From: Buttiauxella noackiae ATCC 51607
Lineage (GTDB): Bacteria; Pseudomonadota; Gammaproteobacteria; Enterobacterales; Enterobacteriaceae
Length of the DNA: 58,806 nucleotides
NCBI RefSeq assembly: GCF_001654865.1
Contig: NZ_LXEO01000046.1
Location: 1 to 58,806, forward strand
Direction of reading: 5' to 3'
Shown here: in pieces, positions 27,284 to 38,154 of the stretch
Numbering within the stretch: position 1 is the first letter of the stretch
How the letters are laid out: each line of letters begins with the position of its first letter
Translations under genes and position numbers: made by a program
The notes under the pieces: generated by a model
Databases searched by the model: none
The model's input: the letters and a program-made list of their open reading frames with translations, nothing else
What the model was told of the DNA's origin: nothing

Positions 27284-30099
27284 CAGGCAAATTTACGCTT
27301 TTCGCCGTCACCGGCTACGTTGGTTACACAGCGGCCACAGATTTCTGCGTGTTCCGCTACCTGACCGACGTCGGTGGTGTAATGCCAGCAACGCGGGCAT
27401 TTCTCACCGTCGGCTTTACGCAGAGCAACTTTCAATCCTTTCAGGATCTCGCTTTGCTGTGCGTCTTCAGTTGCCTGCGCATAATCGACAACTTCAGCGC
27501 CGGAGGTCAACAGGACAAATCGCAATTCCTCGCCCAGGCTGTTTAGCTTCGCAGCCAATTCGTTGTCAGCATACAGAGTGACATCCGCTTCCAAAGAGCC
27601 GCCCACACGCTTATCAGCACGCGCTTGCTCGATAACTTTGTTCACTTCGCCACGCACGGTTAGCAGCGTGTCCCAGTATTCATTGTTCATCGTTTCGCTG
27701 TCAGCCAGGCCGAACAGACCTTCATACCACTCGCCAGTGAAGACGTATTTCTCACGGTTGCCAGGCAGGAATGCCCAGATTTCGTCAGCGGTAAAGGACA
27801 TGATTGGCGCCATCCAGCGAACCAGCGCTTCTGCAATGTGGAACAGAGCAGTCTGGCAGCTACGACGTGCAACACTATCGGATTTCGCGGTGTACTGGCG
27901 GTCTTTGATGATATCGAGATAGAACGAGCCCATTTCGATGGAGCAGAAACGCATCAGGCGTTGCACCACTTCGTGGAAGTCGTAGTTTTCGTACGCGGCG
28001 AGGATATCGGTTTGGGCATCCTGCGCACAGCTCACTGCCCAGCGGTCCAGTACCACCATCTCTTCCGGTTTCACCATATCGGTTTCTGGATTGAAACCGT
28101 TAAGGTTCGCCAACAGGAAACGTGCGGTGTTACGGATACGACGATAAGAGTCAGCAGCGCGTTTCAGGATCTCATCGGACACAGCGATTTCACCGGTGTA
28201 ATCCGTTGACGCCACCCAAAGACGCAGAATATCCGCGCCCAGTTTGTTCATCACGTCCTGCGGAGAAACGGTGTTACCGATGGATTTGGACATTTTGCGG
28301 CCCTGACCATCCACGGTGAAACCGTGAGTCAGTACCTGGCGATAAGGCGCTTTGCCTTTCATCGCAGTAGAAATCATCAGTGAAGACATGAACCAGCCGC
28401 GGTGCTGATCCGAGCCTTCCAGATACATGTCTGCCGCATGGCCGTTGAATTCAGGGCGCACATCAACCACCGATGAGTGCGTTGAGCCGGAGTCGAACCA
28501 CACGTCCAGGGTGTCTGGCACTTTGGTGTAGTTGTCAGCGTCGTCACCCATGATGTCACGCGGGTCGAGATCCCACCACGCCTGGATACCGTCTTGTTCA
28601 ACACGTTTAGCGACTTCTTCCATCAGCTCCAGCGTGCGCGGGTGCAGCTCTTCAGTGTCTTTGTGTACGAACAGAGACATTGGCACGCCCCAGGTACGCT
28701 GACGAGAGATACACCAGTCCGGGCGGTTAGCAACCATGGATTCGATACGCGCCTGGCCCCAGTCCGGGATCCACTGCACACCTTTGATCTCTTTCAGCGA
28801 CTGCTCACGCAGGCCTTTTTGATCCATGCTGATAAACCACTGCGGCGTGGCACGGAAGATGATCGGCGTTTTGTGGCGCCAGCAGTGCGGGTAGCTGTGC
28901 AGCAGTTTTTCAACGTGCAGCAGAGCGCCTTTATCACGCAGAATGTTAACGATCAGGTCGTTAGCTTTGAACACCTGAACGCCGTCCAGACCTTCATAAG
29001 TACCAGCCAGGTAGCAACCGTCCGGGCCAACCGGGTTTGCGATTTCCAGGTTGTATTTCTGGCTGATCACGTAGTCGTCAGGACCGTGGCCGCCGGCGGT
29101 GTGAACCGCACCGGTACCCGCTTCCAGCGTAACGTGGTCGCCCAGAATCGCAGGAACATCGAAATCTAAGAACGGGTGTTTATAACGGGTTAATTCCAGA
29201 TCCGCACCTTTGGCAGTACCCAGAACCGTCCACTCGGCGATAGCTGCGCTTTTCATTACGCTTTCGAGCAAATCTTTGGCAACGATCAGCGCCTGACCAT
29301 CAACTTGCACCAGAACATATTCGAACTCAGCATTCAGGGAGACTGCACGGTTAGCAGGCAGTGTCCACGGCGTCGTAGTCCAGATAACCATAGAAACTGG
29401 GCCATCAACCTGCGCTACACCAAATTTAGCTTTTACCGCATCTGCATCAACGGCCTGGAAGCTAACAAAGATTGATGGGGAGGTTTTGTCATAGTACTCA
29501 ACTTCCGCTTCAGCCAGGGCTGAACGGCAGTCGACGCACCAGTGCACAGGTTTAGCGCCTTTATGCAGGTGGCCATTACCGACAATTTTACCGAGCGCAC
29601 GAATGATGTTCGCTTCGGTGTTGAAGTCCATAGTCAGATACGGACGTGACCAGTCGCCCAACACACCCAGACGGATGAAATCGGCACGCTGCCCATCTAC
29701 CTGCTCAGCCGCATATTTACGGCACGCAGCACGGAATTCAGCCGCAGAAACTTTCTCACCAGGTTTACCGATCAACTGTTCTACTTTCAGCTCAATTGGC
29801 AGACCGTGACAGTCCCAGCCAGGAACATACGGAGAGTCAAAACCGGAAAGCCCTTTGGACTTTACGATAATGTCTTTCAGAATCTTGTTAACTGAGTGAC
29901 CAATGTGAATGCTGCCGTTCGCGTATGGAGGGCCATCATGCAGAATGAAGGATTTTTTGCCTTTCTTTGCATTACGGATGATGCCGTACAGGTCATCATC
30001 ATTCCAGCGAGCCAGCATGCCCGGTTCGCGTTTAGCGAGATCGCCACGCATCGGGAACCCTGTTTCCGGTAAATTCAGGGTAGATTTAAAGTCACTCAT
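27283..30099 (-). CDS. ileS: Isoleucyl-tRNA synthetase
   Basis: Class I aminoacyl-tRNA synthetase charging tRNA-Ile, with editing of misactivated valine. The 938-residue product equals E. coli IleS length. It has the HIGH motif ([11 protein letters not shown]), the editing domain ([14 protein letters not shown]), the KMSKS motif ([10 protein letters not shown]) and a C-terminal zinc-binding CPRCWHY...CGRC pair. The start at 30099 ([16 protein letters not shown]) is chosen by family agreement; 15 upstream codons are left out. It lies 28 bases after the ribF stop, in an operon with ribF, lspA, fkpB and ispH. Confidence 0.99.
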   Translation of the reverse strand: MSDFKSTLNLPETGFPMRGDLAKREPGMLARWNDDDLYGIIRNAKKGKKSFILHDGPPYANGSIHIGHSVNKILKDIIVKSKGLSGFDSPYVPGWDCHGLPIELKVEQLIGKPGEKVSAAEFRAACRKYAAEQVDGQRADFIRLGVLGDWSRPYLTMDFNTEANIIRALGKIVGNGHLHKGAKPVHWCVDCRSALAEAEVEYYDKTSPSIFVSFQAVDADAVKAKFGVAQVDGPVSMVIWTTTPWTLPANRAVSLNAEFEYVLVQVDGQALIVAKDLLESVMKSAAIAEWTVLGTAKGADLELTRYKHPFLDFDVPAILGDHVTLEAGTGAVHTAGGHGPDDYVISQKYNLEIANPVGPDGCYLAGTYEGLDGVQVFKANDLIVNILRDKGALLHVEKLLHSYPHCWRHKTPIIFRATPQWFISMDQKGLREQSLKEIKGVQWIPDWGQARIESMVANRPDWCISRQRTWGVPMSLFVHKDTEELHPRTLELMEEVAKRVEQDGIQAWWDLDPRDIMGDDADNYTKVPDTLDVWFDSGSTHSSVVDVRPEFNGHAADMYLEGSDQHRGWFMSSLMISTAMKGKAPYRQVLTHGFTVDGQGRKMSKSIGNTVSPQDVMNKLGADILRLWVASTDYTGEIAVSDEILKRAADSYRRIRNTARFLLANLNGFNPETDMVKPEEMVVLDRWAVSCAQDAQTDILAAYENYDFHEVVQRLMRFCSIEMGSFYLDIIKDRQYTAKSDSVARRSCQTALFHIAEALVRWMAPIMSFTADEIWAFLPGNREKYVFTGEWYEGLFGLADSETMNNEYWDTLLTVRGEVNKVIEQARADKRVGGSLEADVTLYADNELAAKLNSLGEELRFVLLTSGAEVVDYAQATEDAQQSEILKGLKVALRKADGEKCPRCWHYTTDVGQVAEHAEICGRCVTNVAGDGEKRKFA

Positions 30100-30127
30100 T
30101 AGATTCTCGGTTCCGTTGTTAGCTTGC

Positions 30128-31060
30128 TCAGGTATTAGGCCCAAAAAATTCGCGGGCGGTTACCACATCTTTGGCGATTTGCGCTTTCAGTTCATCAAGC
30201 GAAGCAAACCGTTGTTCATTTCGTATTTTTTTACGCAGCACCACATCAATATGGTGCCCATACAAGTCCATTGCAACGTCCAGCAAATGGACTTCCAGCT
30301 GTTGGCGCAGGCCCGCTACCGTTGGCCGTGTACCAATGTTGGCAACGCCCGGCAGCAGTTTATCGCCAAGGCCTGCGACTTCTACCGCAAACACCCCTTT
30401 GACAGGGGAAACCTGACGACGCAACGGTAAGTTAGCCGTTGGGAAACCAATGGTTCTCCCCAGTTCATCACCATGGACAACACGCCCTGAGATGATAAAC
30501 GGATGACCCAGTAAACTTTCGGCAAGCGTTAAATCGTCATCAGCCAGTGCCTGGCGAACAGCCGTACTGCTGATTCGTACTCCACCTTCGCAGAAAGTCT
30601 GCGTACTGGTGACGTCAAAACCATATTCGAGGCCAGCCTTCTGTAATAACAAGAAATCCCCCTGGCGACCAGCACCAAAGCGGAAATCATCACCTACGGC
30701 GAGGAATTTTACCCCGAGGCGGTCGACCAAAAGTTCGCTGACAAAGTTTTGCGCCGTGAGCGCAGCAAAGCGCCTGTCAAATCGCACACACAGCACGTAG
30801 TCCACACCACACTCAGCCAGATAACGCAGCTTTTCGCGCAGGCGTGTGAGGCGCGCTGGGGCTTTATCGCCCGCGAACAGCTCAAGCGGTTGCGGTTCAA
30901 AGATCATGACCATCACCGGCAGATTTCGCGCACGCCCTTGTGCACACAACCCTTTTAGCAGGGACTTGTGGCCTCGATGCACGCCATCGAAATTCCCAAT
31001 GGTGAGGACACACCCGTGGTGGTTCTGGCGTAAATTATGTATGCCGCGTATCAGCTTCAT
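30128..31060 (-). CDS. ribF: Bifunctional riboflavin kinase / FAD synthetase
   Basis: Makes FMN then FAD from riboflavin and ATP. The 310-residue product has an N-terminal adenylyltransferase domain with the [16 protein letters not shown] signature (about 20-35). A C-terminal riboflavin kinase domain has the [20 protein letters not shown] motif followed by KGVFAVEV. Length fits E. coli RibF (313). First gene of the ribF-ileS-lspA-fkpB-ispH operon and divergent from rpsT. Confidence 0.98.
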   Translation of the reverse strand: MKLIRGIHNLRQNHHGCVLTIGNFDGVHRGHKSLLKGLCAQGRARNLPVMVMIFEPQPLELFAGDKAPARLTRLREKLRYLAECGVDYVLCVRFDRRFAALTAQNFVSELLVDRLGVKFLAVGDDFRFGAGRQGDFLLLQKAGLEYGFDVTSTQTFCEGGVRISSTAVRQALADDDLTLAESLLGHPFIISGRVVHGDELGRTIGFPTANLPLRRQVSPVKGVFAVEVAGLGDKLLPGVANIGTRPTVAGLRQQLEVHLLDVAMDLYGHHIDVVLRKKIRNEQRFASLDELKAQIAKDVVTAREFFGPNT

Positions 31061-31221
31061 GGCTGGCTCAAAACAGTGGAAATCGGCGGATTATATCAAT
31101 TACCACGGTGAAGGTTAACCGGCGATTGTACCCTTTGGCATAAAGCATTAAGGATTTCATCGAACTGGCACCTGGTTTCTACGTAGATGCGCATCACTGG
31201 ACGATTTTTGTTGCTTAAAGC

Positions 31222-31250
31222 TGTATTCATGACCGTTATGCTGGTAGAAT
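31222..31250 (+). promoter_or_regulatory. rpsT promoter P1
   Basis: TGTATT (31222-31227) and TAGAAT (31245-31250) are spaced by 17 bases, followed by a GC-rich discriminator (CCGCGCC) typical of growth-rate- and ppGpp-controlled promoters. Position fits the upstream of the two promoters known for E. coli rpsT. The rest of the 326-base ribF-rpsT gap holds no gene. Confidence 0.6.
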
Positions 31251-31310
31251 CCGCGCCATCACAACGTAAGAGGCTCCGTAAATTTAACGGCGCTTATTTG
31301 CACAAATCCA

Positions 31311-31339
31311 TTGACAAAAGAAGGCTAAGAGGGCATATT
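31311..31339 (+). promoter_or_regulatory. rpsT promoter P2
   Basis: A consensus TTGACA (31311-31316) and CATATT (31334-31339) are separated by 17 bases. This is the downstream promoter pattern known before rpsT in E. coli, and the surrounding bases match what I recall of it. Confidence 0.8.
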
Positions 31340-31365
31340 CCTCGGCCTTTGAATTGTCTACATAG

Positions 31366-31650
<285 letters not shown>

Positions 31651-31672
31651 TCACCAACTTGTTGTTAGCTTG

Positions 31673-31700
31673 AAAAAAACCGGCTTACGCCGGTTTTTTT
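31673..31700. terminator. Bidirectional terminator between rpsT and nhaR
   Basis: AAACCGGC TTAC GCCGGTTT (31677-31696) is an 8-bp stem flanked by an A-run and a T-run. It can end rpsT on the plus strand and nhaR on the minus strand. Confidence 0.92.
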
Positions 31701-31723
31701 ATATCTGAAATTTGAGTCCAGAT

Positions 31724-32617
31724 TTAAGCCTCTTTGAATAACGCTGAGTAATCCCGGTTACACACACGCTGTACCGCCGGATGTTGAATCATGCGTTCTG
31801 CAAATATCGCGTGGTACTCTTCCATCACGTTCTCAATGCGCCCAATCTCGACAATGTTCTCATCGTTGTAGATATCCTGCCCATAGAGCGTTGGCGCTAC
31901 AAAAATTGCATTGTGTGCAGCACCAAAGGCTTTCATCAGGGCGGCATCATCAAACTCACCGAGAATTTCCACCTTCAACCCCTGAGTGTTAATCCAGTTC
32001 AAAATCTTACGCCCTAACATCGAACGGCGGCCTGGAATCAACAAACGTCGGGTTTCAAGACAGGCAGGGAAAGGTAAATCTGGCAACGGATTTTGGCTCC
32101 AGAAGCTAATCCCACATTCGCCGATTTTCACCGAGAATAGCCCTTCCTGCTGAGTTGAATCTATCGGGCAGTCAGAGATAATCATATCCAGTTTATGTTG
32201 GCTTAATTGCTCAAGCAGCATTTCGTGAGTCGATTCAAAACAGCGCAGGTGGATTTGCTCATCTTCAACAACAGCCGCATCAAGCACGCCGCTCACCAGA
32301 CGTTTTGATAATGCGTCTGCAATACCAACGTCAAACAACAGGCTGGATTCTTTGCGGTAGTTCACGATATCCAGCATTTCCTGGCTCAAGGTAAACATAC
32401 GGTCTGCATAGCGGAAAACAAGCTGGCCTAATTCAGAAGGAACCAGACCACGCCCCTGGCGGCGGAAAAGTTTACCTTGCAGGCGTTCTTCCAGCGCTTT
32501 GATCTGGCCGGTGATTGTTTGTGGTGTTAAATAGAGCGCTTCAGCAGCACCTACCACTGACCCTTCTTTGCAGACATGCCAGAAGTAATAGAGATGGTTG
32601 TAATTTATGTGTGACAT
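31724..32617 (-). CDS. nhaR: LysR-family activator NhaR
   Basis: Transcriptional activator of nhaA in response to sodium, also acting on other targets such as pga and osmC in E. coli. The 297-residue protein has an N-terminal LysR helix-turn-helix ([21 protein letters not shown]) and an effector domain with long stretches identical to E. coli ([20 protein letters not shown]). Start at [14 protein letters not shown] fits the family. It is downstream of nhaA, separated by an 11-bp inverted repeat without a T-run. Confidence 0.98.
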   Translation of the reverse strand: MSHINYNHLYYFWHVCKEGSVVGAAEALYLTPQTITGQIKALEERLQGKLFRRQGRGLVPSELGQLVFRYADRMFTLSQEMLDIVNYRKESSLLFDVGIADALSKRLVSGVLDAAVVEDEQIHLRCFESTHEMLLEQLSQHKLDMIISDCPIDSTQQEGLFSVKIGECGISFWSQNPLPDLPFPACLETRRLLIPGRRSMLGRKILNWINTQGLKVEILGEFDDAALMKAFGAAHNAIFVAPTLYGQDIYNDENIVEIGRIENVMEEYHAIFAERMIQHPAVQRVCNRDYSALFKEA

Positions 32618-32650
32618 ATGTTTTTCACTCCCTGATAAACAATCCATTAG

Positions 32651-32675
32651 CTAACGGCTCCCGAGGAGCCGTTAG
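32651..32675. repeat. 11-bp perfect stem-loop between nhaA and nhaR
   Basis: CTAACGGCTCC (32651-32661) and GGAGCCGTTAG (32665-32675) pair around a three-base loop. No T-run follows on the minus strand, so it is more likely an RNA-processing or attenuating hairpin than a full terminator, and read-through from nhaA into nhaR is expected. Confidence 0.7.
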
Positions 32676-32684
32676 TAGATAAAA

Positions 32685-33863
32685 TTAATGATGCGGTAAC
32701 GGCGAGCTGAAGCGGCTTCTCAACATGCAGTAACCGACGACAGCTGAGAACAGTGACCCCAATAGAATGCCCAGCTTAGCCCAGGTAATCAGCGCAGGGT
32801 CTGCACCGTCAAATGCCAGCGATGCAATAAAGATAGACATTGTGAAGCCAATCCCGCACAGCACGCCGACCGCCATGATTTCCTTGCAGGTCGTCCCTTC
32901 AGGCAACGTTGCCAGCTTCAGTTTCAGTGCAGCCCAGCAGAACAGGCTAATACCCAGTGGCTTGCCGATAAACAGACCTGCCATAATCCCCATCGGTAAC
33001 AACGAGGTCAACCCGGAAAAAGTCACACCGCTTAATGAAACGCCCGCATTGGCAAAAGCAAACAACGGCAGGATCAAGAATGCGACCCAGGGATGCAGCA
33101 CATGCTCCAATTCTTTCGCCGGAGAACGCCCATCTTTTTCTTTCAATGGGATAAGGAAACCAATGATTACCCCAGCAAGCGTTGCGTGTACGCCCGATTT
33201 CAATACTGCGGTCCACAGCACCACACCAACCAGAATATACAAACCAGTACGGCGCACATTGCAGATATTCAGTAATGCCAGTACAGCGATAGCACCTGCA
33301 GCAACAGCCAGCGAAAGGATTGAAAGATCGCTGGTGTAGAACAGAGCAATAATCACGATTGCGCCCAGGTCGTCAATAATGGCCAAAGCCATCAGGAACA
33401 CTTTAAGCGCGACAGGTACGCGGTTGCCCAGCAATGCCAGAATACCCAGCGCGAAAGCGATATCAGTTGCCGCCGGAATCGCCCAACCTTCACGCGTGAT
33501 TGGGTCCTGGAAGTTAAACAGCAAATAGATTGCCGCCGGGACAACCATGCCACCTAATGCCGCGATAACCGGGAACGACGCCTGACGCATACTGGCAAGC
33601 GAGCCGCTAACCATTTCGCGTTTTACTTCAAGGCCAATCATCAGGAAGAAGATTGCCATCAATGCATCGTTGACCCACAGCAGTAGATTTTTACTGATAT
33701 CCAGCGAACCAATACGCACCTCTACCGGTGTATTTAAAAACGACTGGTACAGCTCACTGGTGGAACTCAGGTTGGCAAGAACCATTGCCAGTACAGCGGC
33801 AAGGATTAAAAAGATGCCGCTGGAGGCATCATTATTGAAAAAGTATTTTAGTTTTTTTGTCAT
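32685..33863 (-). CDS. nhaA: Na+/H+ antiporter NhaA
   Basis: Inner-membrane antiporter that expels one Na+ for two H+ at alkaline pH. The 392-residue product has about twelve membrane segments. The conserved ion-binding aspartates are in the [18 protein letters not shown] segment, and the unwound helix motif is [15 protein letters not shown]. Its C-terminal half carries the usual [16 protein letters not shown] helix. Length is close to E. coli (388). The start is placed at [16 protein letters not shown]; a longer frame upstream is rejected for lack of homology. Confidence 0.98.
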   Translation of the reverse strand: MTKKLKYFFNNDASSGIFLILAAVLAMVLANLSSTSELYQSFLNTPVEVRIGSLDISKNLLLWVNDALMAIFFLMIGLEVKREMVSGSLASMRQASFPVIAALGGMVVPAAIYLLFNFQDPITREGWAIPAATDIAFALGILALLGNRVPVALKVFLMALAIIDDLGAIVIIALFYTSDLSILSLAVAAGAIAVLALLNICNVRRTGLYILVGVVLWTAVLKSGVHATLAGVIIGFLIPLKEKDGRSPAKELEHVLHPWVAFLILPLFAFANAGVSLSGVTFSGLTSLLPMGIMAGLFIGKPLGISLFCWAALKLKLATLPEGTTCKEIMAVGVLCGIGFTMSIFIASLAFDGADPALITWAKLGILLGSLFSAVVGYCMLRSRFSSPLPHH

Positions 33864-34024
33864 CTTTTCATCCCGATTTTCAAACTGCCTTAAATCATTT
33901 AGGGCATTAATATGTATTAAGCATAGCCTGTCTAACACATCGATAAAAGTAGATTATATTGCAACAAATGATCGGAAATAACGAATCGAATCAAATAAAA
34001 AACTAATGAATAACACGCGCATAA

Positions 34025-34062
34025 AAAAAGCCTGAATCAAAAATATTCGATTCAGGCTTTTT
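34025..34062 (-). terminator. Rho-independent terminator of dnaKJ
   Basis: AAAAAGCCTGAATC and GATTCAGGCTTTTT form a 14-base stem around a ten-base loop. The T-run is on the minus strand just after the dnaJ stop. Confidence 0.88.
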
Positions 34063-34084
34063 ACAACCAAGAAGGAAGTTAAGT

Positions 34085-35224
34085 TTAGCGGGTTAGATCG
34101 TCAAAGAATTTCTTCACGCCATCAAAGAAGCTCTTTGAACGCGGACTGTTCTTTTCACCACTTGGCCCACCAAAACTTTCCGCCAGATCGCGCAGCAATT
34201 GTTTTTGCTTTTCATTCAGGCTAACCGGGGTTTCTACAACAACGCGGCATAACAGGTCACCCTGAGCTCCGCCACGTACAGATTTCACCCCTTTACCACG
34301 CATTCTGAACAATTTGCCAGTTTGCGTTTCACCAGGCACTTTCAGGTTTACACGACCATCCAGTGTAGGGACTTCAATCTCGCCACCCAATGCGGCCATC
34401 GCAAAGTTAATAGGCACTTCGCAATACAGGTTATTACCTTCACGCTCAAAGATTGGGTGCTGTTTAACCTGAACCTGGACGTATAAATCACCTGATGGCG
34501 CACCATGCTCACCTGCTTCGCCTTCACCTGCCAGACGAATACGGTCACCGGTATCAACGCCAGCCGGGATTTTCACCGACAGGGTCTTAGTTTTCTCTAC
34601 ACGGCCATGCCCATGACAGGTATTGCACGGATCTTTAATAATTGAACCGCGACCCTGACAGTGCGGACAGCTTTGCTGCACGGTAAAGAAGCCCTGACGC
34701 ATTTGTACCTGGCCTTGTCCATGACAAGTCGGGCAAGTCTGTGGCTTAGAGCCCGCTTTCGCGCCGCTACCGTGGCAAACACCACACTCTTCGAGCGTTG
34801 GAATGCGGATCTCTTTAGTCACGCCACGGACGGCTTCTTCCAGCGTTAAGTCCATGTTGTAGCGTAAATCGGCACCGCGGGATGCACGCTGACGACGGCC
34901 ACCACCGAAGATGTCACCGAATACGTCGCCAAAGATATCACCAAAGTCAGCACCGCCACCGCCAAATCCGCCGTGACCACCACCGCCCATACCGCCTTGC
35001 TCAAACGCTGCATGACCATACTGGTCATAGGCCGCACGTTTTTGCTCGTCGGTCAGGATTTCGTAGGCTTCTTTGATTTCTTTAAATTTGCCTTCGGACT
35101 CTTTGTCACCCTGATTACGATCCGGGTGGAACTTCATTGCCAGGCGTTTGTAGGCTTTCTTGATTTCACGCTCTTCCGCGTTTTTCGGAACGCCTAAAAC
35201 CTCGTAATAGTCTCTCTTCGCCAT
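34085..35224 (-). CDS. dnaJ: Co-chaperone DnaJ
   Basis: Stimulates the DnaK ATPase and delivers substrates. The 379-residue product has the J domain with HPD (KFHPDRNQG, about residues 33-35) and a glycine/phenylalanine-rich linker ([15 protein letters not shown]). Four CxxCxGxG zinc repeats lie at about 145-205 ([32 protein letters not shown]), followed by C-terminal substrate-binding domains. Co-transcribed with dnaK; an 86-base gap containing a strong hairpin separates them. Confidence 0.99.
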   Translation of the reverse strand: MAKRDYYEVLGVPKNAEEREIKKAYKRLAMKFHPDRNQGDKESEGKFKEIKEAYEILTDEQKRAAYDQYGHAAFEQGGMGGGGHGGFGGGGADFGDIFGDVFGDIFGGGRRQRASRGADLRYNMDLTLEEAVRGVTKEIRIPTLEECGVCHGSGAKAGSKPQTCPTCHGQGQVQMRQGFFTVQQSCPHCQGRGSIIKDPCNTCHGHGRVEKTKTLSVKIPAGVDTGDRIRLAGEGEAGEHGAPSGDLYVQVQVKQHPIFEREGNNLYCEVPINFAMAALGGEIEVPTLDGRVNLKVPGETQTGKLFRMRGKGVKSVRGGAQGDLLCRVVVETPVSLNEKQKQLLRDLAESFGGPSGEKNSPRSKSFFDGVKKFFDDLTR

Positions 35225-35250
35225 CTTTTTTGTCTGCCCCTAACATGCGT

Positions 35251-35284
35251 GCACGGGCGCAGAGGAAAACCTCGACGCCCGTGC
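35251..35284 (-). other. Stem-loop in the dnaK-dnaJ intergenic region
   Basis: GCACGGGCG (35251-35259) pairs with CGCCCGTGC (35276-35284), and GAGG/CCTC extends the stem inside. No T-run follows, so it probably marks an RNA-processing or translation-control hairpin that lowers dnaJ relative to dnaK, rather than a terminator. Confidence 0.65.
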
Positions 35285-35310
35285 CAGTGAATCAACCGCT
35301 CAAAGGGCGA

Positions 35311-37230
35311 TTATTTTTTGTCTTTAACTTCTTCGAACTCAGCATCAACAACATCGTCGTCTTTGCTTGCAGAGTTACCAGCGTCAGTAGCGTTACCTGC
35401 TTGCTGTTCTGCATGCTGTGCCTGAGCCAGCTCCATCAGTTTCTGAGAAACTTCCGCCAGCGCCTGCATTTTCGCTTCGATGTCAGCTTTGTCTTCACCT
35501 TTCAGAGAAGATTCCAGCGCACTCAGTGCAGATTCGATTGCAGTTTTGTCGTCAGCTGGCAGTTTATCGCCTGCTTCTTCAACCTGCTTACGAGTGCTGT
35601 GCATCAGGTGGTCACCCTGGTTGCGAGTCTGTACCAGTTCTTCGAACTTACGGTCAGCCTCGGCGTTAGCTTCCGCATCGCGCACCATTTTCTGGATTTC
35701 TTCTTCATTCAGACCAGAAGAAGCCTTGATGGTGATTTTCTGCTCTTTACCGCTGTTTTTGTCTTTCGCGGAAACGTGCAGGATACCATCAGCATCGATA
35801 TCGAAAGTGACTTCGATTTGTGGCATACCACGTGGTGCCGGGCTGATACCATCCAGGTTGAACTGACCCAGAGATTTGTTATCGGCCGCACGTTTACGTT
35901 CACCCTGAATCACATGGATGGTCACCGCAGACTGGTTATCTTCAGCTGTGGAGAACACCTGGCTGTGTTTAGTCGGGATAGTGGTGTTTTTATTGATCAG
36001 TGAAGTCATCACACCGCCCATGGTTTCGATACCCAGAGACAGCGGGGTAACGTCCAGCAGCAGTACGTCAGTCACGTCACCAGCAAGCACACCACCCTGA
36101 ACAGCTGCACCGATTGCAACAGCTTCGTCCGGGTTAACGTCTTTACGTGGTTCTTTACCAAAGAACTCAGTAACTTTCTTCTGCACCATTGGCATACGAG
36201 TCTGACCACCAACCAGGATGACGTCCTGGATATCGGATACAGACAGGCCAGCATCTTGCAGTGCAACTTTCAGCGGCTCGATAGAACGGTTTACCAGGTC
36301 TTCGACTAGGGATTCCAGTTTCGCACGAGTCACTTTGATGTTCATGTGTTTTGGACCAGTCGCGTCTGCTGTGATGTACGGCAGGTTCACGTCGGTCTGT
36401 TGAGCAGAAGACAGCTCAATTTTCGCTTTTTCAGCAGCTTCTTTCAGACGCTGCATAGCCAGTGGATCGTTACGCAGATCGATACCTTGATCTTTCTTGA
36501 ACTCTTCCACTAAGTAGTTGATCAGACGGCTATCGAAGTCTTCACCACCCAGGTGGGTATCACCATTGGTTGCCAGAACTTCGAAGGTTTTCTCGCCATC
36601 AACTTCATCAATTTCGATGATAGAGATATCGAAAGTACCACCACCCAAGTCGTATACCGCGATAGTACGGTTACCAACTTCTTTATCCAGACCGTAGGCC
36701 AGAGCCGCTGCGGTTGGTTCGTTGATGATACGTTTCACTTCCAGACCTGCGATACGGCCAGCATCTTTAGTAGCCTGACGCTGAGCATCGTTGAAGTATG
36801 CAGGAACGGTGATAACAGCTTCAGTTACCGGTTCGCCCAGGTAATCTTCAGCAGTTTTCTTCATTTTCTTCAGCACTTCAGCAGAGATCTGCGGAGGTGC
36901 CATTTTTTGGCCTTTAACGTCGATCCATGCATCACCGTTATCAGCGCCAATAATTTTGTACGGCATGATAGCTTCATCACGCTGCACTTCTTCATCCTGG
37001 AAGCGACGGCCAATCAGGCGTTTGATCGCGAACAGTGTGTTCTGCGGGTTAGTCACTGCCTGACGTTTAGCCGGCTGACCAACCAGAATCTCACCATCTT
37101 GCGTATAAGCAATGATAGAAGGAGTGGTGCGGTCGCCCTCGGCGTTTTCCAGAACGCGAGCAGTAGTACCATCCATAATCGCTACACAAGAGTTGGTAGT
37201 ACCCAAGTCGATGCCAATAATTTTACCCAT
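35311..37230 (-). CDS. dnaK: Molecular chaperone DnaK (Hsp70)
   Basis: ATP-driven chaperone that binds unfolded peptides and also sequesters sigma-32. The 639-residue product matches E. coli DnaK (638). The nucleotide-binding domain starts with [18 protein letters not shown] and has the phosphate-2 motif [16 protein letters not shown]. The linker is [16 protein letters not shown], followed by the beta-sandwich substrate domain and helical lid. It ends in the EEVKDKK tail bound by partners. First gene of the dnaKJ operon under sigma-32 promoters. Confidence 0.99.
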   Translation of the reverse strand: MGKIIGIDLGTTNSCVAIMDGTTARVLENAEGDRTTPSIIAYTQDGEILVGQPAKRQAVTNPQNTLFAIKRLIGRRFQDEEVQRDEAIMPYKIIGADNGDAWIDVKGQKMAPPQISAEVLKKMKKTAEDYLGEPVTEAVITVPAYFNDAQRQATKDAGRIAGLEVKRIINEPTAAALAYGLDKEVGNRTIAVYDLGGGTFDISIIEIDEVDGEKTFEVLATNGDTHLGGEDFDSRLINYLVEEFKKDQGIDLRNDPLAMQRLKEAAEKAKIELSSAQQTDVNLPYITADATGPKHMNIKVTRAKLESLVEDLVNRSIEPLKVALQDAGLSVSDIQDVILVGGQTRMPMVQKKVTEFFGKEPRKDVNPDEAVAIGAAVQGGVLAGDVTDVLLLDVTPLSLGIETMGGVMTSLINKNTTIPTKHSQVFSTAEDNQSAVTIHVIQGERKRAADNKSLGQFNLDGISPAPRGMPQIEVTFDIDADGILHVSAKDKNSGKEQKITIKASSGLNEEEIQKMVRDAEANAEADRKFEELVQTRNQGDHLMHSTRKQVEEAGDKLPADDKTAIESALSALESSLKGEDKADIEAKMQALAEVSQKLMELAQAQHAEQQAGNATDAGNSASKDDDVVDAEFEEVKDKK

Positions 37231-37278
37231 CTAAACGTCTCCACTTAAAATTTGTTCGTCATATGGTCGTGAACCTGT

Positions 37279-37305
37279 TATGCGGGCAAACAAGAGTCTT
37301 TCAAC
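37279..37305 (-). promoter_or_regulatory. Sigma-32 promoter P2 of dnaKJ
   Basis: Minus-strand GTTGAA (37300-37305) and CCCGCATA (37279-37286), 13 bases apart, fit the heat-shock pattern CTTGAA - CCCCATNT with a mismatch or two. The TTGGGCAGTTGAAA context matches E. coli dnaK P2 as I recall it. Confidence 0.72.
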
Positions 37306-37352
37306 TGCCCAAACATGATTTTTTACAGGTCCATCAACTGCGGTTGCATACA

Positions 37353-37380
37353 AGATGGGGTCACTCGGCTCGCCATCAAG
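37353..37380 (-). promoter_or_regulatory. Sigma-32 promoter P1 of dnaKJ
   Basis: Minus-strand CCCCTTGATG with the -35 core CTTGAT at 37375-37380 and a perfect -10 CCCCATCT (37353-37360) are separated by 14 bases. This is a strong heat-shock promoter and corresponds to E. coli dnaK P1. Confidence 0.88.
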
Positions 37381-37527
37381 GGGCAAGGCAAAAAAAATTT
37401 TCATCTTCACACCTGTTTAGATCATGGACTCAGGCTCTCGACCTGATTATGATGCCGCGCCCCGCTGCCCTTTAGCAGTTGTGTGGCGACTACATATAAT
37501 CATTTTCAGACGAATTTTAGAGGAACT

Positions 37528-38097
37528 ATGGGCAACACTAAGTTGGCTAATCCAGCTCCCCTGGGCTTGATGGGCTTCGGCATGACTACCATTCTGCTCA
37601 ACCTGCATAACACCGGCATCTTCCCTTTTGATGTCAACATCCTTGCAATGGGCATTTTCTACGGTGGTATCGCACAAATTTTTGCCGGCCTGTTGGAATT
37701 CAAGAAAGGTAATACTTTCGGCCTGACAGCTTTCACTTCTTATGGCTCTTTCTGGCTGACTCTGGTCGCCATTTTGATCATGCCTAAGATGGGTCTTGCA
37801 GATGCTGCGAACGCACACTTCCTCGGTGCATATCTCGGTCTGTGGGGCATCTTCACCCTGTTCATGTTCTTCGGCACCCTGGCTTCTGCGCCACGTATGC
37901 TGCAGTTCGTGTTTGGTAGCCTGACCGTACTGTTTGCCCTGCTGGCTATTGGCCACCTGGTAGATAACGAAAGCATCGTTCGCGTTGCGGGTTGGATTGG
38001 CCTGGTATGTGGTGCAAGCGCCATTTATCTGGCAATGGGCGAAGTGCTCAATGAGCAGTTTGGCCGTACCGTGCTGCCAATTGGTGAAAAACACTAA
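37528..38097 (+). CDS. satP: Succinate-acetate/proton symporter SatP
   Basis: Six-segment inner-membrane acetate/succinate uptake protein of the AceTr (GPR1/FUN34/YaaH) family. The 189-residue product carries the family's N-terminal signature NPAPLGLMGFGMTTILLNLHN and GIFYGGIAQIFAGLLEFKKGNTFG. The last segment contains IYLAMGEVLNEQ. The ATG at 37528 has AGAGGA upstream and gives the E. coli length (188). Divergent from dnaK; the E. coli genes between the two (yaaI region) are absent. Confidence 0.97.
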   Translation: MGNTKLANPAPLGLMGFGMTTILLNLHNTGIFPFDVNILAMGIFYGGIAQIFAGLLEFKKGNTFGLTAFTSYGSFWLTLVAILIMPKMGLADAANAHFLGAYLGLWGIFTLFMFFGTLASAPRMLQFVFGSLTVLFALLAIGHLVDNESIVRVAGWIGLVCGASAIYLAMGEVLNEQFGRTVLPIGEKH

Positions 38098-38122
38098 TTT
38101 CTGCACTCACGTGTAAGAAAAC

Positions 38123-38154
38123 AAAAACGCGGAGGCTAGCCTCCGCGTTTTTTT
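38123..38154. terminator. Bidirectional terminator between satP and an MHS permease gene
   Basis: AAAACGCGGAGGC TA GCCTCCGCGTTTT has an 11-bp GC-rich stem flanked by A and T runs, between two convergent genes. The T-run reaches the 3' end of the permease gene. Confidence 0.92.

Noticed and set aside
35230-36003. 257-codon frame antisense to dnaK
   Set aside because: Antisense shadow of dnaK, similar to artefactual entries once annotated on this strand.
37447-38106. 219-codon frame antisense to satP
   Set aside because: Shadow frame; satP is clearly coding on the plus strand, with a ribosome-binding site and family motifs.
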